Under the pieces are notes generated by a model. The model was not told the DNA's origin. It worked only from the letters and a program-made list of their open reading frames with translations, and did not search any database. This document shows, piece after piece, positions 16,994 to 27,064 of a stretch of 64,000 bases of DNA. Made by a program: the position numbers and the translations under genes. Numbering within the stretch: position 1 is the stretch's first letter; each line of letters begins with the position of its first letter. Origin of the DNA: Methylocaldum sp002005105 (GTDB taxonomy: Bacteria > Pseudomonadota > Gammaproteobacteria > Methylococcales > Methylococcaceae); contig NZ_CP194902.1 in NCBI RefSeq assembly GCF_051027545.1, positions 2,790,001 to 2,854,000 on the forward strand, given 5' to 3'.

Positions 16994-19900
16994 ATGGCGA
17001 TGTCCATGCAGACCGATACCTACAAAGGATTTCTCGAGCATTTCAACGAGACCGCGCTATTCCGCTTTTTCGCGCGGCTTTTAATCTTCACTCAAATCTT
17101 TCTCGGTCTGCCGGCCCCCGCTGTTGCTGCAACGCCTTCCGACTCTCCATCATCCGCGGCAGTCACCGAGTTAGCGGTCACCGGGACCTACCAGCTGATC
17201 GGGTCCAAGCGCGTGTCCAGCACGCTGATCGACTTTACCTACCGCGCGGAGATCACCAACAGCGGTACGGAGACCTTCCCCGACGTCGCCGCCACCGTGG
17301 TGAGCCAGGCCGCCAGCACGATGATCGTCGATGGCGCGGTGTTTTTCGGCGAAGTAACGGGCGGCGCGACGCTGTTCAGTCAGGACACGTTCACCATTCG
17401 CCAAAACCGCACCGTCCCGTTTAATCCGAACGATTTGGTGTGGACGGTCCAGGCCAATCGAGCCCCGGCAGCAAACGCGGGGGCCGGCCAAACCATGGCC
17501 GTGGGCGGCACCGTCACCTTGGACGGCAGCGGCTCGTCCGATCCGGACGGCGATGATCTCACCTATGCCTGGTCCTTCGTGGCGGTCCCCCCGGGTAGTA
17601 CGGCGCAGCTCAGCGATGCCGCCGCCATCAAGCCGACGTTTGTGATCGACCGGCCCGGCGACTACACCCTCCAGCTCGTGGTCGATGATGGCAAGGCATC
17701 CAGCCTGCCGGCCCAGGTCACGATCAGCACGCTCAATACTCCGCCCGTGGCGGTGGCCCGTCTGAACCAAGCGGTTCGCGTGGGACAAACCGCGCAGCTC
17801 GACGGCAGCGCATCATCGGATGTCGACGGCGACCCCCTGACCTTCCGATGGACCCTCACGAGCCAGCCGGCGGGCAGCACGGCGATTCTGTCGGATTCAG
17901 CCACCGTGACACCGACCCTGCCGATCGACAAGGCCGGCCAGTACACGGTCGAACTCATCGTCAACGACGGCACCGAGGACAGCACTCCGACGCCGCTCAT
18001 CATCAGCACCGAAAACACGCCGCCGGTGGCCCATGCCGGGTCGGACCGCAAGATCGCGCTCCAGGCGGAAGTGGTGCTGGACGGCAGTGCCTCCATGGAC
18101 ATTGACGGCGACACCCTCAGCTTCTTGTGGTCGCTGATCGGAAAACCGGCCAATAGCACTGCCTCTCTCTCCGATCCGAGCCTGGTCAAACCCAAATTCA
18201 CCGCCGATCTGCCCGGTGATTATGTCGCCCAGCTGATCGTCAATGACGGCAAAGCCAACAGCGCGCCGGCCTCGGTGATCCTGACGACCGAGAACACCAA
18301 GCCCGTGGCGAATGCCGGCACTCCTCAGACGGTACATCTGCAGACTACTGTTACGCTGGACGGAAGTCTCTCCTCCGATGCCGAGAACGACCCTCTGACC
18401 TACCTATGGTCATTGACGAGCATTCCGTTCGGCAGCGCCGCCACATTGTCCGACCCTGGCGCGCAACAGCCGCAGTTCCTGGTCGATCTCCCCGGTTCGT
18501 ATATCGCCCAGCTGATCGTCAACGATGGTCACCTGGCGAGTGATCCCGCGAACGTCATCATCAGCACCGAAAACAGCCGGCCGGTAGCGAATGCCGGACC
18601 CGACCAGGAGGTTAAAGCAGGCGATGCCGTGCAGCTGGACGGCGGCGCCTCCGGCGATGCCGACCACCACCCCTTGACCTACCAGTGGTCGTTCACGGCC
18701 AAGCCCCAGGACAGCACGGCCACGCTGTCGGATCCTGCCAGCGCGACCCCCACCTTCGTCGCGGATCGGACCGGCGCCTATGTGCTGCAACTCATCGTGA
18801 ACGACGGCCAGCTCAACAGCGAGGCCGACACGGTCACGATCGAGGCCAAGCCGGTCATGGTCACGGTACCGAATGTGGTCGGTGAGACCCAGGCGGCGGC
18901 CGAGGCCACCCTTATCACCGCGCAACTGACGGTGGGCGCGATCACCGCACAAGCCAGCGACACCGTGCCCGCCGGAACCGTGATCAGCCAGGCTCCGGTG
19001 GCCGGCACCGAGGTGGAGAAGGCCAGTGCGGTCACCCTCGTGGTGTCCACGGGCCCGGCGCTGGTCAGTGTGCCGAACCTGGTCGGTCAGACCCAGGCGG
19101 CGGCCGCGGCGGCGATCAGCGCCGCCCAGTTGACGCTCGGCACGGTCACCCCCGCGGCCAGCGATACGGTCCCGGCCGGGCAGGTGATCAGCCAGAATCC
19201 GCTGGCCGGGGCGTCCGTCGCCAAGGGTTCGGCGGTTAACCTAGTCGTTTCCTCCGGTCCCGCCCTAGTCACTGTGCCGAATGTCGTCGGCCAAACCCAG
19301 GCAGCGGCTACGGCCGCCATTACCGGCGTCGGACTGAGCGTCGGTATCGTCACCCAGCAGAGTAGCGATACGATCCCGTCCGGCAGCGTCGTCAGCCAGA
19401 CACCGGTCGGTGGAACCAACGTGGCTGCCGGTACGCCGGTCGACCTGATTGTCTCTACCGGGGCTGCGCCGGTGGTTCTGAGCCAGCTCACGGTAACTCC
19501 ACCGAGCCCCACGATCCTGGTGGGGCAGACCCAGCCGTTCAGTGCCATCGGCACCAACAGCGACGGCACCGGTCAAGACATGACGGGGCAAGTGACTTGG
19601 GACAGCAGTAATCCGTCAGTGGCCGCCATCACGGCCGATGGGGTGGTCACGGCCCTGACCGAAGGTAGCACGACGATCCGTGCCAGCCAGGGCGCGATCG
19701 CTGGTACTACCCTCCTAACCGTCAGTGCGACGGTCTCGGATACCACTCTGCCGATTGCGGTCCTCACCGCTCCCGCGGCAGACAGCACCGTGACCGATCC
19801 GACGGAAGTCAAGGGCACCGCGAGCGACGCCAACTTCCTGAAGTACGTACTCGATTATGCTCCTGCCGGCGAGACCCATTTCACTGTGCTCGCGACCGGT

Positions 19901-22900
19901 ACGACGCCGGTGGTTAACGGCACGCTCGGTACCTTCGATCCCACGTTGCTGCTCAATGATCTCTATACCCTGCGCCTGACCACCTATGACAAAGGCGGCA
20001 ACACGGCTCAGGTCAGTGTGCAGGTTCAGGTGGGCCGTGACCAGAAAGTGGGCAATTTCAGCCTGGCTTTCCAGGATCTGAACATCCCGGTTGCCGGCAT
20101 TCCGATCACCATCACCCGGGTTTACGACAGCCGGGACAAGACGAGCGGCGATTTCGGCTTCGGTTGGCGGCTGGATCTGCAGACTTTGAGACTGCGCGTC
20201 AATCGAGAGCAGGGCTCGGGTTGGCAGGTGAACAAGAGCGGCGGCTTTTTCCCAACCTACACCCTGGTGCCCAACCAAAGCCATGTCGTCAGTATTACTC
20301 TGCCGGACGGCAAGGTAGAGCAATTCGACCTATCGACCGAGCCAAGCAGTCAGCTGTTGTTCCCGCTGGATTTCGTCACCCCGGTCTACAAGGCGCGGCC
20401 CGGGACCCTCGGCAAGCTAAGACCTCTAAGCGGCGGCATTTTCGTCTCCGGCTCGCAGCCCGGGGCAGTAACTTTGTTGGACGATGGCGACTTTTTCACT
20501 GTCTATAATCCAACTACCTTCGAATACAGCACGCCCGAAGGTCGTGTATTCATCATTAACAAGGATTCAGGTGTGCAAAAAGTCAGCGATGCTAACGGCA
20601 ATTCGTTGACCATCGGAACGACGGGTATCATGCATTCCAGTGGCAAAGGCATCACCTTTACCCGCGATAGCCAAGGGCGTATTACCAAAATTACCGATCC
20701 TAATGGGAACGTAATTCAATATGCTTATGATGTCCAGGGAGACTTGATTACCCATACCGATCCTGAAGGTAACAGCACGAGATTCAAGTACAACTTCAGC
20801 CATGGCTTATTGGAGATTCGTGATCCGCGCGGTAATGTGCCTGCGCGTAACGAATATGACGCCGAAGGTCGGCTAATTGCAACGATAGATACTAAAGGAA
20901 ACAGAGTTGAGCTAATTCATGATGTGGCCGGTCAGCGGGAAATTCGTCGAGACCGTAATGGCAATGTTACGGTTAGCACTTATGACGATAAGGGCAATTT
21001 GACCTCCGAAACCGATCTTTTAGGTAATACGACAACGCATACTTATGACGATCGCGGAAACGAGCTGTCAATCACCGACCCTTTAGGCAATCGAAAGACG
21101 TTTACCTATGACCAGAATAACAACCGGACTTCCGAGACCGATGCTGGCGGTAACGTCACTACCTATACCTACAATACCCGGAACCAGTTATTGACGATAA
21201 CCGATCCGCTCGGGCGCAAAACGGTTAACAACTATGACGCCAAAGGAAATTTGATCAGTACCGTGGACCCAGCGGGAAATACAACCTCCCATACCTATGA
21301 TGCGCGTGGGAATCGAACTTCTACGCAGGACGCCGAGGGTAATCTCCTTAAATATGAATATGATGCTTCCGGGAATAGAACTAAGTATATCGATGCTGCC
21401 GGGAACATCACGACCTATCAATATGACGTTAATGGCAATAAGACCTCCGAGTCCTCATCCAGGACTGACGCGAATGGGAATGTGGTTGTCGTTACTACAA
21501 GCATGCTCTACGACAAACGCAATAAGCCGATTGAGCAGATCGATGCACTGGGTAACTCGGTAAGGTTCACATATAACAGTTTGGGCAAAGAGGAGACCTT
21601 TACCGATAAGAATGGCAATCGGCTAACCCGATACTATGACGACATCGGTAATCTCATTCAAACCACTTATGCTGATGGAACCTTTGAAGCGTATACCTAT
21701 GATGCGGAAAACAATCGCATAGGTTCGACTGACAGGGCCGGTCGGATCACAAGCTATGAGTATGATGGCAACAACAGACTGGTCCGTACCCAGTTCCCCG
21801 ACGGCACTTCAGAAACCAGGAGTTATAACGCAATTGACAAGGTGGGTTCGATCACGGATCAAAATGGGCATACTACCCGGTATGACTATGATGCCGTTGG
21901 CCGCAAGATCAGCGTCACCAATGCGTTAGGTCACGTAACGCGCTATGCCTACGATGCCAAAGGCAACCAGGTCTCCATGACTGATGCCAATGGCAACATA
22001 ACGCGCTTTGAATATGACCTGAACGATCGAAAAACCAAAACCGTGTTCCCAGACGGAACCTTCAAGGTGTTCGCTTATGACACGCTTGGCAGGAAAATTT
22101 CGGAGAGCGACCAGGCCGGGAATATCACGCAATTCGCGTACGATGCACAGGGAAGATTGATAAGAGTTACGGATGCGCTCGGCGGTGTAACTCAGTACGC
22201 ATATGATGAAGTGGGAAATCGGACAGCCCAGATCGATGCTAACGGTCATCAGACTACATGGACTTACGATGGTCTAGGGCGAATTCTGAGTCGGACGTTG
22301 CCGTTGGGCATGACGGAAACTTTCACGTACGACGCAAACGGTAATATTTCCACGCATACCGACTTCAAAGGACAGACTATTTCCTATTCGTATGATTCGA
22401 ATAATCAACTTATTTTGAAAACTCTTCCGAACGGAAGCCAGATAACGTATTCCTATACTCCAACCGGTAAAGTGACGACCATCGTTGATGATCATGGCGT
22501 TACTACCTTCGAATACGATCTGCGGGATATGCCCGTGAAAGTGGTGAACGCCGATGGAACGATACTGGAGTACCAGTATGATGCGAAAGGTAACCGAACA
22601 TCGGTAACGCTGCCGTCGGGTACCATTAACCATGAGTTCGACGCAATCAATCGTCTGATAGCCGTTACTGACACTCAAGGCCGAGTTACGCGGTATTCAT
22701 ACGACAATGTGGGTAATCGGATGCGGATCGAATATCCAAACGGCAGCAAAGCAAATTACGGCTACGATGCATTGAACCGACTTACGAGCCTTTCCCATGT
22801 GACAAGCGACGGCAGCGTTTTGGCAGGGTTCGAATATGTCCTGGATGCCGTCGGCAATCGCACAGCCGCAACTGAGGAAGGTGGAGTCAGGACCGATTAT

Positions 22901-24286
22901 TCGTACGACAAACTGTACCGGTTGACCCAAGAGCAGATCACCGAATCCGGCATCGTGAGAAAAGTGGTTTCCTATACTTACGACGGTGTCGGGAACCGGT
23001 TATCCAAGACGACCGATGGCGAGGTCATTAATTACGTATACGATGACAATGACCGGATGATCAGCGAGGGAGTGGTAACGTATAGCTATGACGCCAACGG
23101 GAATCTCATTGAAAGGTCGAACGGCGGGTCGGCGTCTCAATTCGAGTTTGACTACGAGAATCGCATGGTCAAGGCGACCGAGCCAGGAAACGTCACCGAA
23201 TATATCTACGATGACGACGGGGTGCGAATCGGTACTGTGCGTAACGGAGTGACATCATCCTATCTCGTGGATAAGAACCGGGAGTTACCCGAGGTACTGG
23301 AAGAGCGTGACTCTGCCAACGGGCTCATCGTGGTCTATATTCATGGCGACGATCTTATCAGCCAGCAACGCGGCACCGAGATTCGTTTCTACCATTACGA
23401 TGGCTTGGGCAGCACGCGCTTGCTGACGGATTTTGGCGCCGGGATCACCGACCGCTATGCTTACGACGCATTCGGTAATCTGCTGAATTCCTCCGGAATT
23501 ACCGATAACCGGTATCTGTTTACCGGTGAAGAGTTCGATCCAGAGACGGCTTTCTATTACCTTAGAGCCCGCTATTACGATCCGGGTGTCGGGCGCTTCA
23601 CGTCGATGGATAGCTTCCAGGGCAACATCTATGATCCGAAATCGCTACACAAATACGTGTATGCAAACGGAGATCCGGTTAACTTGGTGGATCCCTCGGG
23701 ACATTTTGCGGGTGTAGCGATGGCGATGCCGAGCATCAGCATAAGCATTAGCATCAATACCGCAGCGATCGCGAGCGCGGCGCTCCTTCTCGCGAAGGTG
23801 ACGCTGGCCGTTGCCGGTGCCGCGGTTGCCGCCTGCGCTTTGAATGCCGCGCTGTCCTTCTCGACGGCAATCGGCTCGGGCGGGGCGTGCGATGTGAGCA
23901 AATTCAATATCTTCTACTCGGGCATGGATACCCCGTTTACGACCGCTCATATCGCATCGGCGATAGCGACCGGCGCGCCCGCATCGCCTTTGCGGCGGAT
24001 TTCGCCGCCACATTCCAGAGCTTGGCTGCGGAGCGATCCGCGCTGTTCCGGAAACGTTGCAAGCCAGACTTTATTGTGGTGCGATGAGTATCCATTCGCA
24101 TCCACTGACCGGGGTGGACAGGCAAATGGCCCATCGCTGATGTTGGTTCCAGCGGTGGAGCAGATGTATCAGGGAGGTATGCTGTCGGCGTTCTACTTTG
24201 CTTGTAACGTGGTCGCCAACGATCCGTTAAACGGTGTTTTCGGAGTCGTGCCCGGAACACCGACAACCTCGTGGCAATGTAAGTAA
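16994..24286 (+). CDS. Giant PKD/PASTA/RHS polymorphic toxin with C-terminal NucA/NucB-type DNase
   Basis: A 2430-aa exported protein. An N-terminal hydrophobic segment (about residues 23-46) ends in AVAA. Five PKD/Ig-like repeats of about 93 aa each span roughly residues 154-619 (each with DGSxSSDxDxDxLTYxWS). Three PASTA repeats span 622-825 (VPNVVGxTQAAA...), a Big_2-like domain 828-912 and another Ig-like domain to about 1012. YD/RHS repeats fill about 1200-2150 and close with the RHS core end YLRARYYDPGVGRF and NLVDPSG. The variable C-terminus (2236-2430) has a hydrophobic stretch, then TTAHIASAIATG, CDEYPFAS and a late QGG, the order of motifs in NucA/NucB nucleases. There is no PAAR or VgrG module, so export by a Sec-type route is likely. 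The next gene is the expected immunity gene. Confidence 0.88.
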   Translation: MAMSMQTDTYKGFLEHFNETALFRFFARLLIFTQIFLGLPAPAVAATPSDSPSSAAVTELAVTGTYQLIGSKRVSSTLIDFTYRAEITNSGTETFPDVAATVVSQAASTMIVDGAVFFGEVTGGATLFSQDTFTIRQNRTVPFNPNDLVWTVQANRAPAANAGAGQTMAVGGTVTLDGSGSSDPDGDDLTYAWSFVAVPPGSTAQLSDAAAIKPTFVIDRPGDYTLQLVVDDGKASSLPAQVTISTLNTPPVAVARLNQAVRVGQTAQLDGSASSDVDGDPLTFRWTLTSQPAGSTAILSDSATVTPTLPIDKAGQYTVELIVNDGTEDSTPTPLIISTENTPPVAHAGSDRKIALQAEVVLDGSASMDIDGDTLSFLWSLIGKPANSTASLSDPSLVKPKFTADLPGDYVAQLIVNDGKANSAPASVILTTENTKPVANAGTPQTVHLQTTVTLDGSLSSDAENDPLTYLWSLTSIPFGSAATLSDPGAQQPQFLVDLPGSYIAQLIVNDGHLASDPANVIISTENSRPVANAGPDQEVKAGDAVQLDGGASGDADHHPLTYQWSFTAKPQDSTATLSDPASATPTFVADRTGAYVLQLIVNDGQLNSEADTVTIEAKPVMVTVPNVVGETQAAAEATLITAQLTVGAITAQASDTVPAGTVISQAPVAGTEVEKASAVTLVVSTGPALVSVPNLVGQTQAAAAAAISAAQLTLGTVTPAASDTVPAGQVISQNPLAGASVAKGSAVNLVVSSGPALVTVPNVVGQTQAAATAAITGVGLSVGIVTQQSSDTIPSGSVVSQTPVGGTNVAAGTPVDLIVSTGAAPVVLSQLTVTPPSPTILVGQTQPFSAIGTNSDGTGQDMTGQVTWDSSNPSVAAITADGVVTALTEGSTTIRASQGAIAGTTLLTVSATVSDTTLPIAVLTAPAADSTVTDPTEVKGTASDANFLKYVLDYAPAGETHFTVLATGTTPVVNGTLGTFDPTLLLNDLYTLRLTTYDKGGNTAQVSVQVQVGRDQKVGNFSLAFQDLNIPVAGIPITITRVYDSRDKTSGDFGFGWRLDLQTLRLRVNREQGSGWQVNKSGGFFPTYTLVPNQSHVVSITLPDGKVEQFDLSTEPSSQLLFPLDFVTPVYKARPGTLGKLRPLSGGIFVSGSQPGAVTLLDDGDFFTVYNPTTFEYSTPEGRVFIINKDSGVQKVSDANGNSLTIGTTGIMHSSGKGITFTRDSQGRITKITDPNGNVIQYAYDVQGDLITHTDPEGNSTRFKYNFSHGLLEIRDPRGNVPARNEYDAEGRLIATIDTKGNRVELIHDVAGQREIRRDRNGNVTVSTYDDKGNLTSETDLLGNTTTHTYDDRGNELSITDPLGNRKTFTYDQNNNRTSETDAGGNVTTYTYNTRNQLLTITDPLGRKTVNNYDAKGNLISTVDPAGNTTSHTYDARGNRTSTQDAEGNLLKYEYDASGNRTKYIDAAGNITTYQYDVNGNKTSESSSRTDANGNVVVVTTSMLYDKRNKPIEQIDALGNSVRFTYNSLGKEETFTDKNGNRLTRYYDDIGNLIQTTYADGTFEAYTYDAENNRIGSTDRAGRITSYEYDGNNRLVRTQFPDGTSETRSYNAIDKVGSITDQNGHTTRYDYDAVGRKISVTNALGHVTRYAYDAKGNQVSMTDANGNITRFEYDLNDRKTKTVFPDGTFKVFAYDTLGRKISESDQAGNITQFAYDAQGRLIRVTDALGGVTQYAYDEVGNRTAQIDANGHQTTWTYDGLGRILSRTLPLGMTETFTYDANGNISTHTDFKGQTISYSYDSNNQLILKTLPNGSQITYSYTPTGKVTTIVDDHGVTTFEYDLRDMPVKVVNADGTILEYQYDAKGNRTSVTLPSGTINHEFDAINRLIAVTDTQGRVTRYSYDNVGNRMRIEYPNGSKANYGYDALNRLTSLSHVTSDGSVLAGFEYVLDAVGNRTAATEEGGVRTDYSYDKLYRLTQEQITESGIVRKVVSYTYDGVGNRLSKTTDGEVINYVYDDNDRMISEGVVTYSYDANGNLIERSNGGSASQFEFDYENRMVKATEPGNVTEYIYDDDGVRIGTVRNGVTSSYLVDKNRELPEVLEERDSANGLIVVYIHGDDLISQQRGTEIRFYHYDGLGSTRLLTDFGAGITDRYAYDAFGNLLNSSGITDNRYLFTGEEFDPETAFYYLRARYYDPGVGRFTSMDSFQGNIYDPKSLHKYVYANGDPVNLVDPSGHFAGVAMAMPSISISISINTAAIASAALLLAKVTLAVAGAAVAACALNAALSFSTAIGSGGACDVSKFNIFYSGMDTPFTTAHIASAIATGAPASPLRRISPPHSRAWLRSDPRCSGNVASQTLLWCDEYPFASTDRGGQANGPSLMLVPAVEQMYQGGMLSAFYFACNVVANDPLNGVFGVVPGTPTTSWQCK

Positions 24287-24321
24287 CCGCTTCGGGTGTG
24301 CCAGGTGGTTTATGCTAGGAG

Positions 24322-25821
24322 ATGAAAAGATTTATCAGATTGGGATGTTTGATTGAGGTAATCGTGGCGGTCGCCCTTTACCTGGGGGCATATTCCGCCG
24401 GCCTGCGGTTACCCAATTCGGAAAACGCCGATCTAATGACCGGCCAACCGATTGACACTGAGTGTTTTATTCATTCTGCCGTGGACGACTGTTTAAACAA
24501 TGCCCTTGGCCGGATCCTTGCCGCGATGGAGCGGAGTGGATATCTGTTGCCTGGTCTACTCAGACCCGGGTTGTCAGATAGGGACCGACAGGCCGTGTTA
24601 GCGGATTTCCCCTGGCAACTGCCGCGAGAACTCCACCGTTTCTATGCCTGGCGAGATGGAGTGGCCGAAGGGGCGAAGGTGGCTGAACTTTTTCCCGGCG
24701 GCACGATGTTAACTCTCTCCGAGGCTATGGCAATCTACAAGCTGCAAATCGAAACCGCGGCTCGAATCGCCACACTAGCCAAGATAGAACCAGACAAACT
24801 TTGGAGTTCGCGGTGGTTCCCGGTGTTTGTCAGTCACGGAGATTTTTACGTCGTAGAAGGTTCCGATCGGCCGATCGAGGTGTCCCCCGTTTACTTCATT
24901 ACGAACGAGGACCGCATACCAGTCAGAAGATACGCAAGCCTTTCGGACATGATGGAGATCGTCGCTAGATGTTTTGAGCAGGGTGCCTTTCGAGTTGGCG
25001 ATTCCGGAATCTTGCAGGAAGATATCAAGAGCGTTGCCGCCATAACCGCGGGTTATCGTGTGGTTAGTAACCGGGCTCCGGAGATTGGGAATATGAGTGA
25101 GATCGAACGACTAGTTCACATCCTGGCCTCCGCCGATGGCGAAGCGAGGGGAGAGGCTGCCGGCAGGCTGATGGAACTGCATGACGAGGCAGCCATACCA
25201 CTGTTAGCGCAAGTTATCCGTAGCGCTGATCCGAGTGCTAGGGAACTGGCAACCCGAGTGCTGGCGGAACTCGGCGGCGACTCGGCCGTTCCGCCATTGC
25301 TAAATGCCCTCAAAGATCCGGAGGAATCGGTGCGCGGCGAGGCTGCCGCAGCGTTAGGACAACTTAGGCGGCCTCAGGCTGTCGATGCGCTCATCGTGGC
25401 GCTAGACGACCCCGCGACTTCCGTACGCATGCGCGCCGTGTGGGCTCTAGGAGAGCTCAAAGCCCATGATGCCGCGGTCAAACTGGAGGCGCATCTTAAG
25501 AAGGAAGAGCATATTCCTTTGCGAAATGCCATCATCCAGGCTCTGGGAAAGATCGGCGATACCTCCGTAATACCTGCATTAATCGAGTTCGTGAAGGAGT
25601 CTCCGATGGAGACCCGGATACTCGCCGCAGCAGCCTTGGGGGAGCTTGGGGGCGACGAGGCTGCGGGTGCGTTGCGGTTCGTTGTCGAGGAGCAGGATCG
25701 CCTGGAGCAGACAAACTCCGGTAACATGAGCCTGGACAGCATTATCAAACTCCAGCAGGCGCGGCAGCTAAAACTGGTGTCGCAGCAGTCACTAGCCAAG
25801 ATCGACAAGGGTAGGAAATGA
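24322..25821 (+). CDS. Membrane-anchored SUKH (SMI1/KNR4)-HEAT protein, likely immunity to the upstream toxin
   Basis: A 499-aa protein. Residues 1-30 form a membrane anchor or uncleaved signal. Residues about 85-215 look like a SUKH/SMI1 immunity domain (LPRELHRFYAWRDGVAEG, then PVFVSHGDFYVVEG). Residues about 250-475 are HEAT/PBS-lyase repeats (AIPLLAQVIRSADPSARELA, VDALIVALDDPATSVRMRA and others). It begins 36 bases after the RHS toxin stop on the same strand, the usual place for an immunity gene, and SUKH proteins are a known immunity superfamily for nuclease toxins. The AGGAG abuts the ATG with no spacer, so initiation may depend on coupling. The SUKH call is by pattern and length; the HEAT repeats are clear. 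Confidence 0.72.
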   Translation: MKRFIRLGCLIEVIVAVALYLGAYSAGLRLPNSENADLMTGQPIDTECFIHSAVDDCLNNALGRILAAMERSGYLLPGLLRPGLSDRDRQAVLADFPWQLPRELHRFYAWRDGVAEGAKVAELFPGGTMLTLSEAMAIYKLQIETAARIATLAKIEPDKLWSSRWFPVFVSHGDFYVVEGSDRPIEVSPVYFITNEDRIPVRRYASLSDMMEIVARCFEQGAFRVGDSGILQEDIKSVAAITAGYRVVSNRAPEIGNMSEIERLVHILASADGEARGEAAGRLMELHDEAAIPLLAQVIRSADPSARELATRVLAELGGDSAVPPLLNALKDPEESVRGEAAAALGQLRRPQAVDALIVALDDPATSVRMRAVWALGELKAHDAAVKLEAHLKKEEHIPLRNAIIQALGKIGDTSVIPALIEFVKESPMETRILAAAALGELGGDEAAGALRFVVEEQDRLEQTNSGNMSLDSIIKLQQARQLKLVSQQSLAKIDKGRK

Positions 25822-25960
25822 GCTTTCGCCAGTTGTCCTAATGAAGCTGGGTAAAGTAGGGGACGGGTTGCCATTAGTTTAGCGCCGGTCTATCTGTTGC
25901 CACCCTTTTGTCTGGCGTTGAGTCACAAACCGCGACGACGTCAAGTTGGCCTGTCCCGTC

Positions 25961-26326
25961 TCATCGGACCATGCCTACGCTTTTCCGTACGCGGCTTTCC
26001 AATGGTCTTCGCAACAAGGCATGTGCCGATCGCCAAAGCGCCTTTGTCGGCAGTCTAAAAAGTCCATTGCGTACATAGATCACAGGTCCCGAGAAGCGAT
26101 GTATCCATGTGCTCGCTCCTGGCTTGTGACGATGCAGCAGATAAAATTGCACCCGCTCATCCACACGCAGCTTCACGTTGGAGATCGTCCTGGTGCAGTT
26201 ACGGTCGTGGAAATAGTTGGCCAGCCGCGCAAGGTCCGGTTGAATTCTCCGATACTCTGCAATATCGCGACGCTGGGTACGCAGCCAGTCGGTCAGGGCT
26301 TTGTTCCGGTCTTTGATCCGCAGCAT
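25961..26326 (-). CDS. Possible hypothetical protein (121 aa)
   Basis: An open frame from ATG 26326 begins MLRIKDRNKALTDWLRTQRR and continues with LARLANYFHDRN. The composition is helical and plausible for a protein, but no ribosome site precedes the ATG, nothing is recognisable, and the stretch lies among mobile-element debris. It may be an old fragment. Confidence 0.25.
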   Translation of the reverse strand: MLRIKDRNKALTDWLRTQRRDIAEYRRIQPDLARLANYFHDRNCTRTISNVKLRVDERVQFYLLHRHKPGASTWIHRFSGPVIYVRNGLFRLPTKALWRSAHALLRRPLESRVRKSVGMVR

Positions 26327-26334
26327 CGAACGAA

Positions 26335-26640
26335 GTGACGGCTGAACGAACGGCCGAGAAACGCGCGCAGGGCCATTCGCTTTTGCTGCGCCGGAGTCTC
26401 GACGACCCGAGCGACCGGGCATACTACGTGACCTTCGCGCCGAGGGACGGCATGCTGGACGCCCTGGTTTACGTCGCGGAAAGGCCTCGGTCCATCGAAT
26501 ATCGCATTTCGAAGCGGCCAAGCCAGACTGTGGGCTGGATGAATAGAAGGCAGGGCATGTGTGGGTCGCGTGGCATCGGCACATCGCCTTAGCCTTGGTG
26601 ACGCACGCCGTCGAGATGGCCGCGGCTTGTTATAGCCTAT
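26335..26640 (+). pseudogene. IS701-type transposase remnant
   Basis: One frame reads LLLRRSLDDPSDRAYYVTFA and DALVYVAERPRSIE, the conserved region around the third catalytic segment of IS701-type DDE transposases. A frameshift then moves the continuation FEAAKPDCGLDE into another frame, followed by a stop and WHRHIALALVTHAVEM. Only this C-terminal third is left and it cannot be functional. Confidence 0.65.
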
Positions 26641-26769
26641 CCCGGTAGGTCCGCGGACCCGTTCCACAAGCTCAGGGCGACCGGACTTCTGGGGTAAGTC
26701 CAAAGTTGCAGCACTTATCTGGCTATGATTTGCGTTGACAGGATCGAACTAGAAATCCAGGCCTCAAAT

Positions 26770-27007
26770 CTAGAGCGTTTTCATCGCGCTCGTACGGCAA
26801 AACCAGCTTGGCGGACGTCGTTGGCGCCTTCGGCTCGGGTGAATGGATTCAAGCATTCGTAGGTCGGCAATCCTTTCCCAATCGCAAACGGTCGCTTTAG
26901 TCGCGACCCTTCCGACGAAGACGCTCGGCCGGGACGTGGCGTCGCGTCGGGAAAGGATTCCCGACCTACTCGCGAGTGCCCGAACAGTAGATATGAAAAT
27001 GCTTTAG
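26770..27007. mobile_element. MITE-like element with palindromic core (copy 1)
   Basis: The ends are CTAGAGCGTTTTCA and TGAAAATGCTTTAG, imperfect terminal inverted repeats. The core carries a second inverted repeat, GTAGGTCGGCAATCC at 26859 pairing with GGATTCCCGACCTAC ending at 26969. A copy with the same end and core pattern is at 42820-42972, and a variant is at 63687-63803. No ORF is inside, so it is non-autonomous. Confidence 0.6.
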
Positions 27008-27064
27008 CGATATTTGGTTATAGTGAAAATTCCCGGCGACAGATGTGATGACGGCGGGCATTCG

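Noticed and set aside
17450..19470. Regularly spaced repeats that could suggest a CRISPR array
   Set aside because: They are in-frame PKD and PASTA protein repeats of the RHS gene, with diverged DNA and no short identical repeats.
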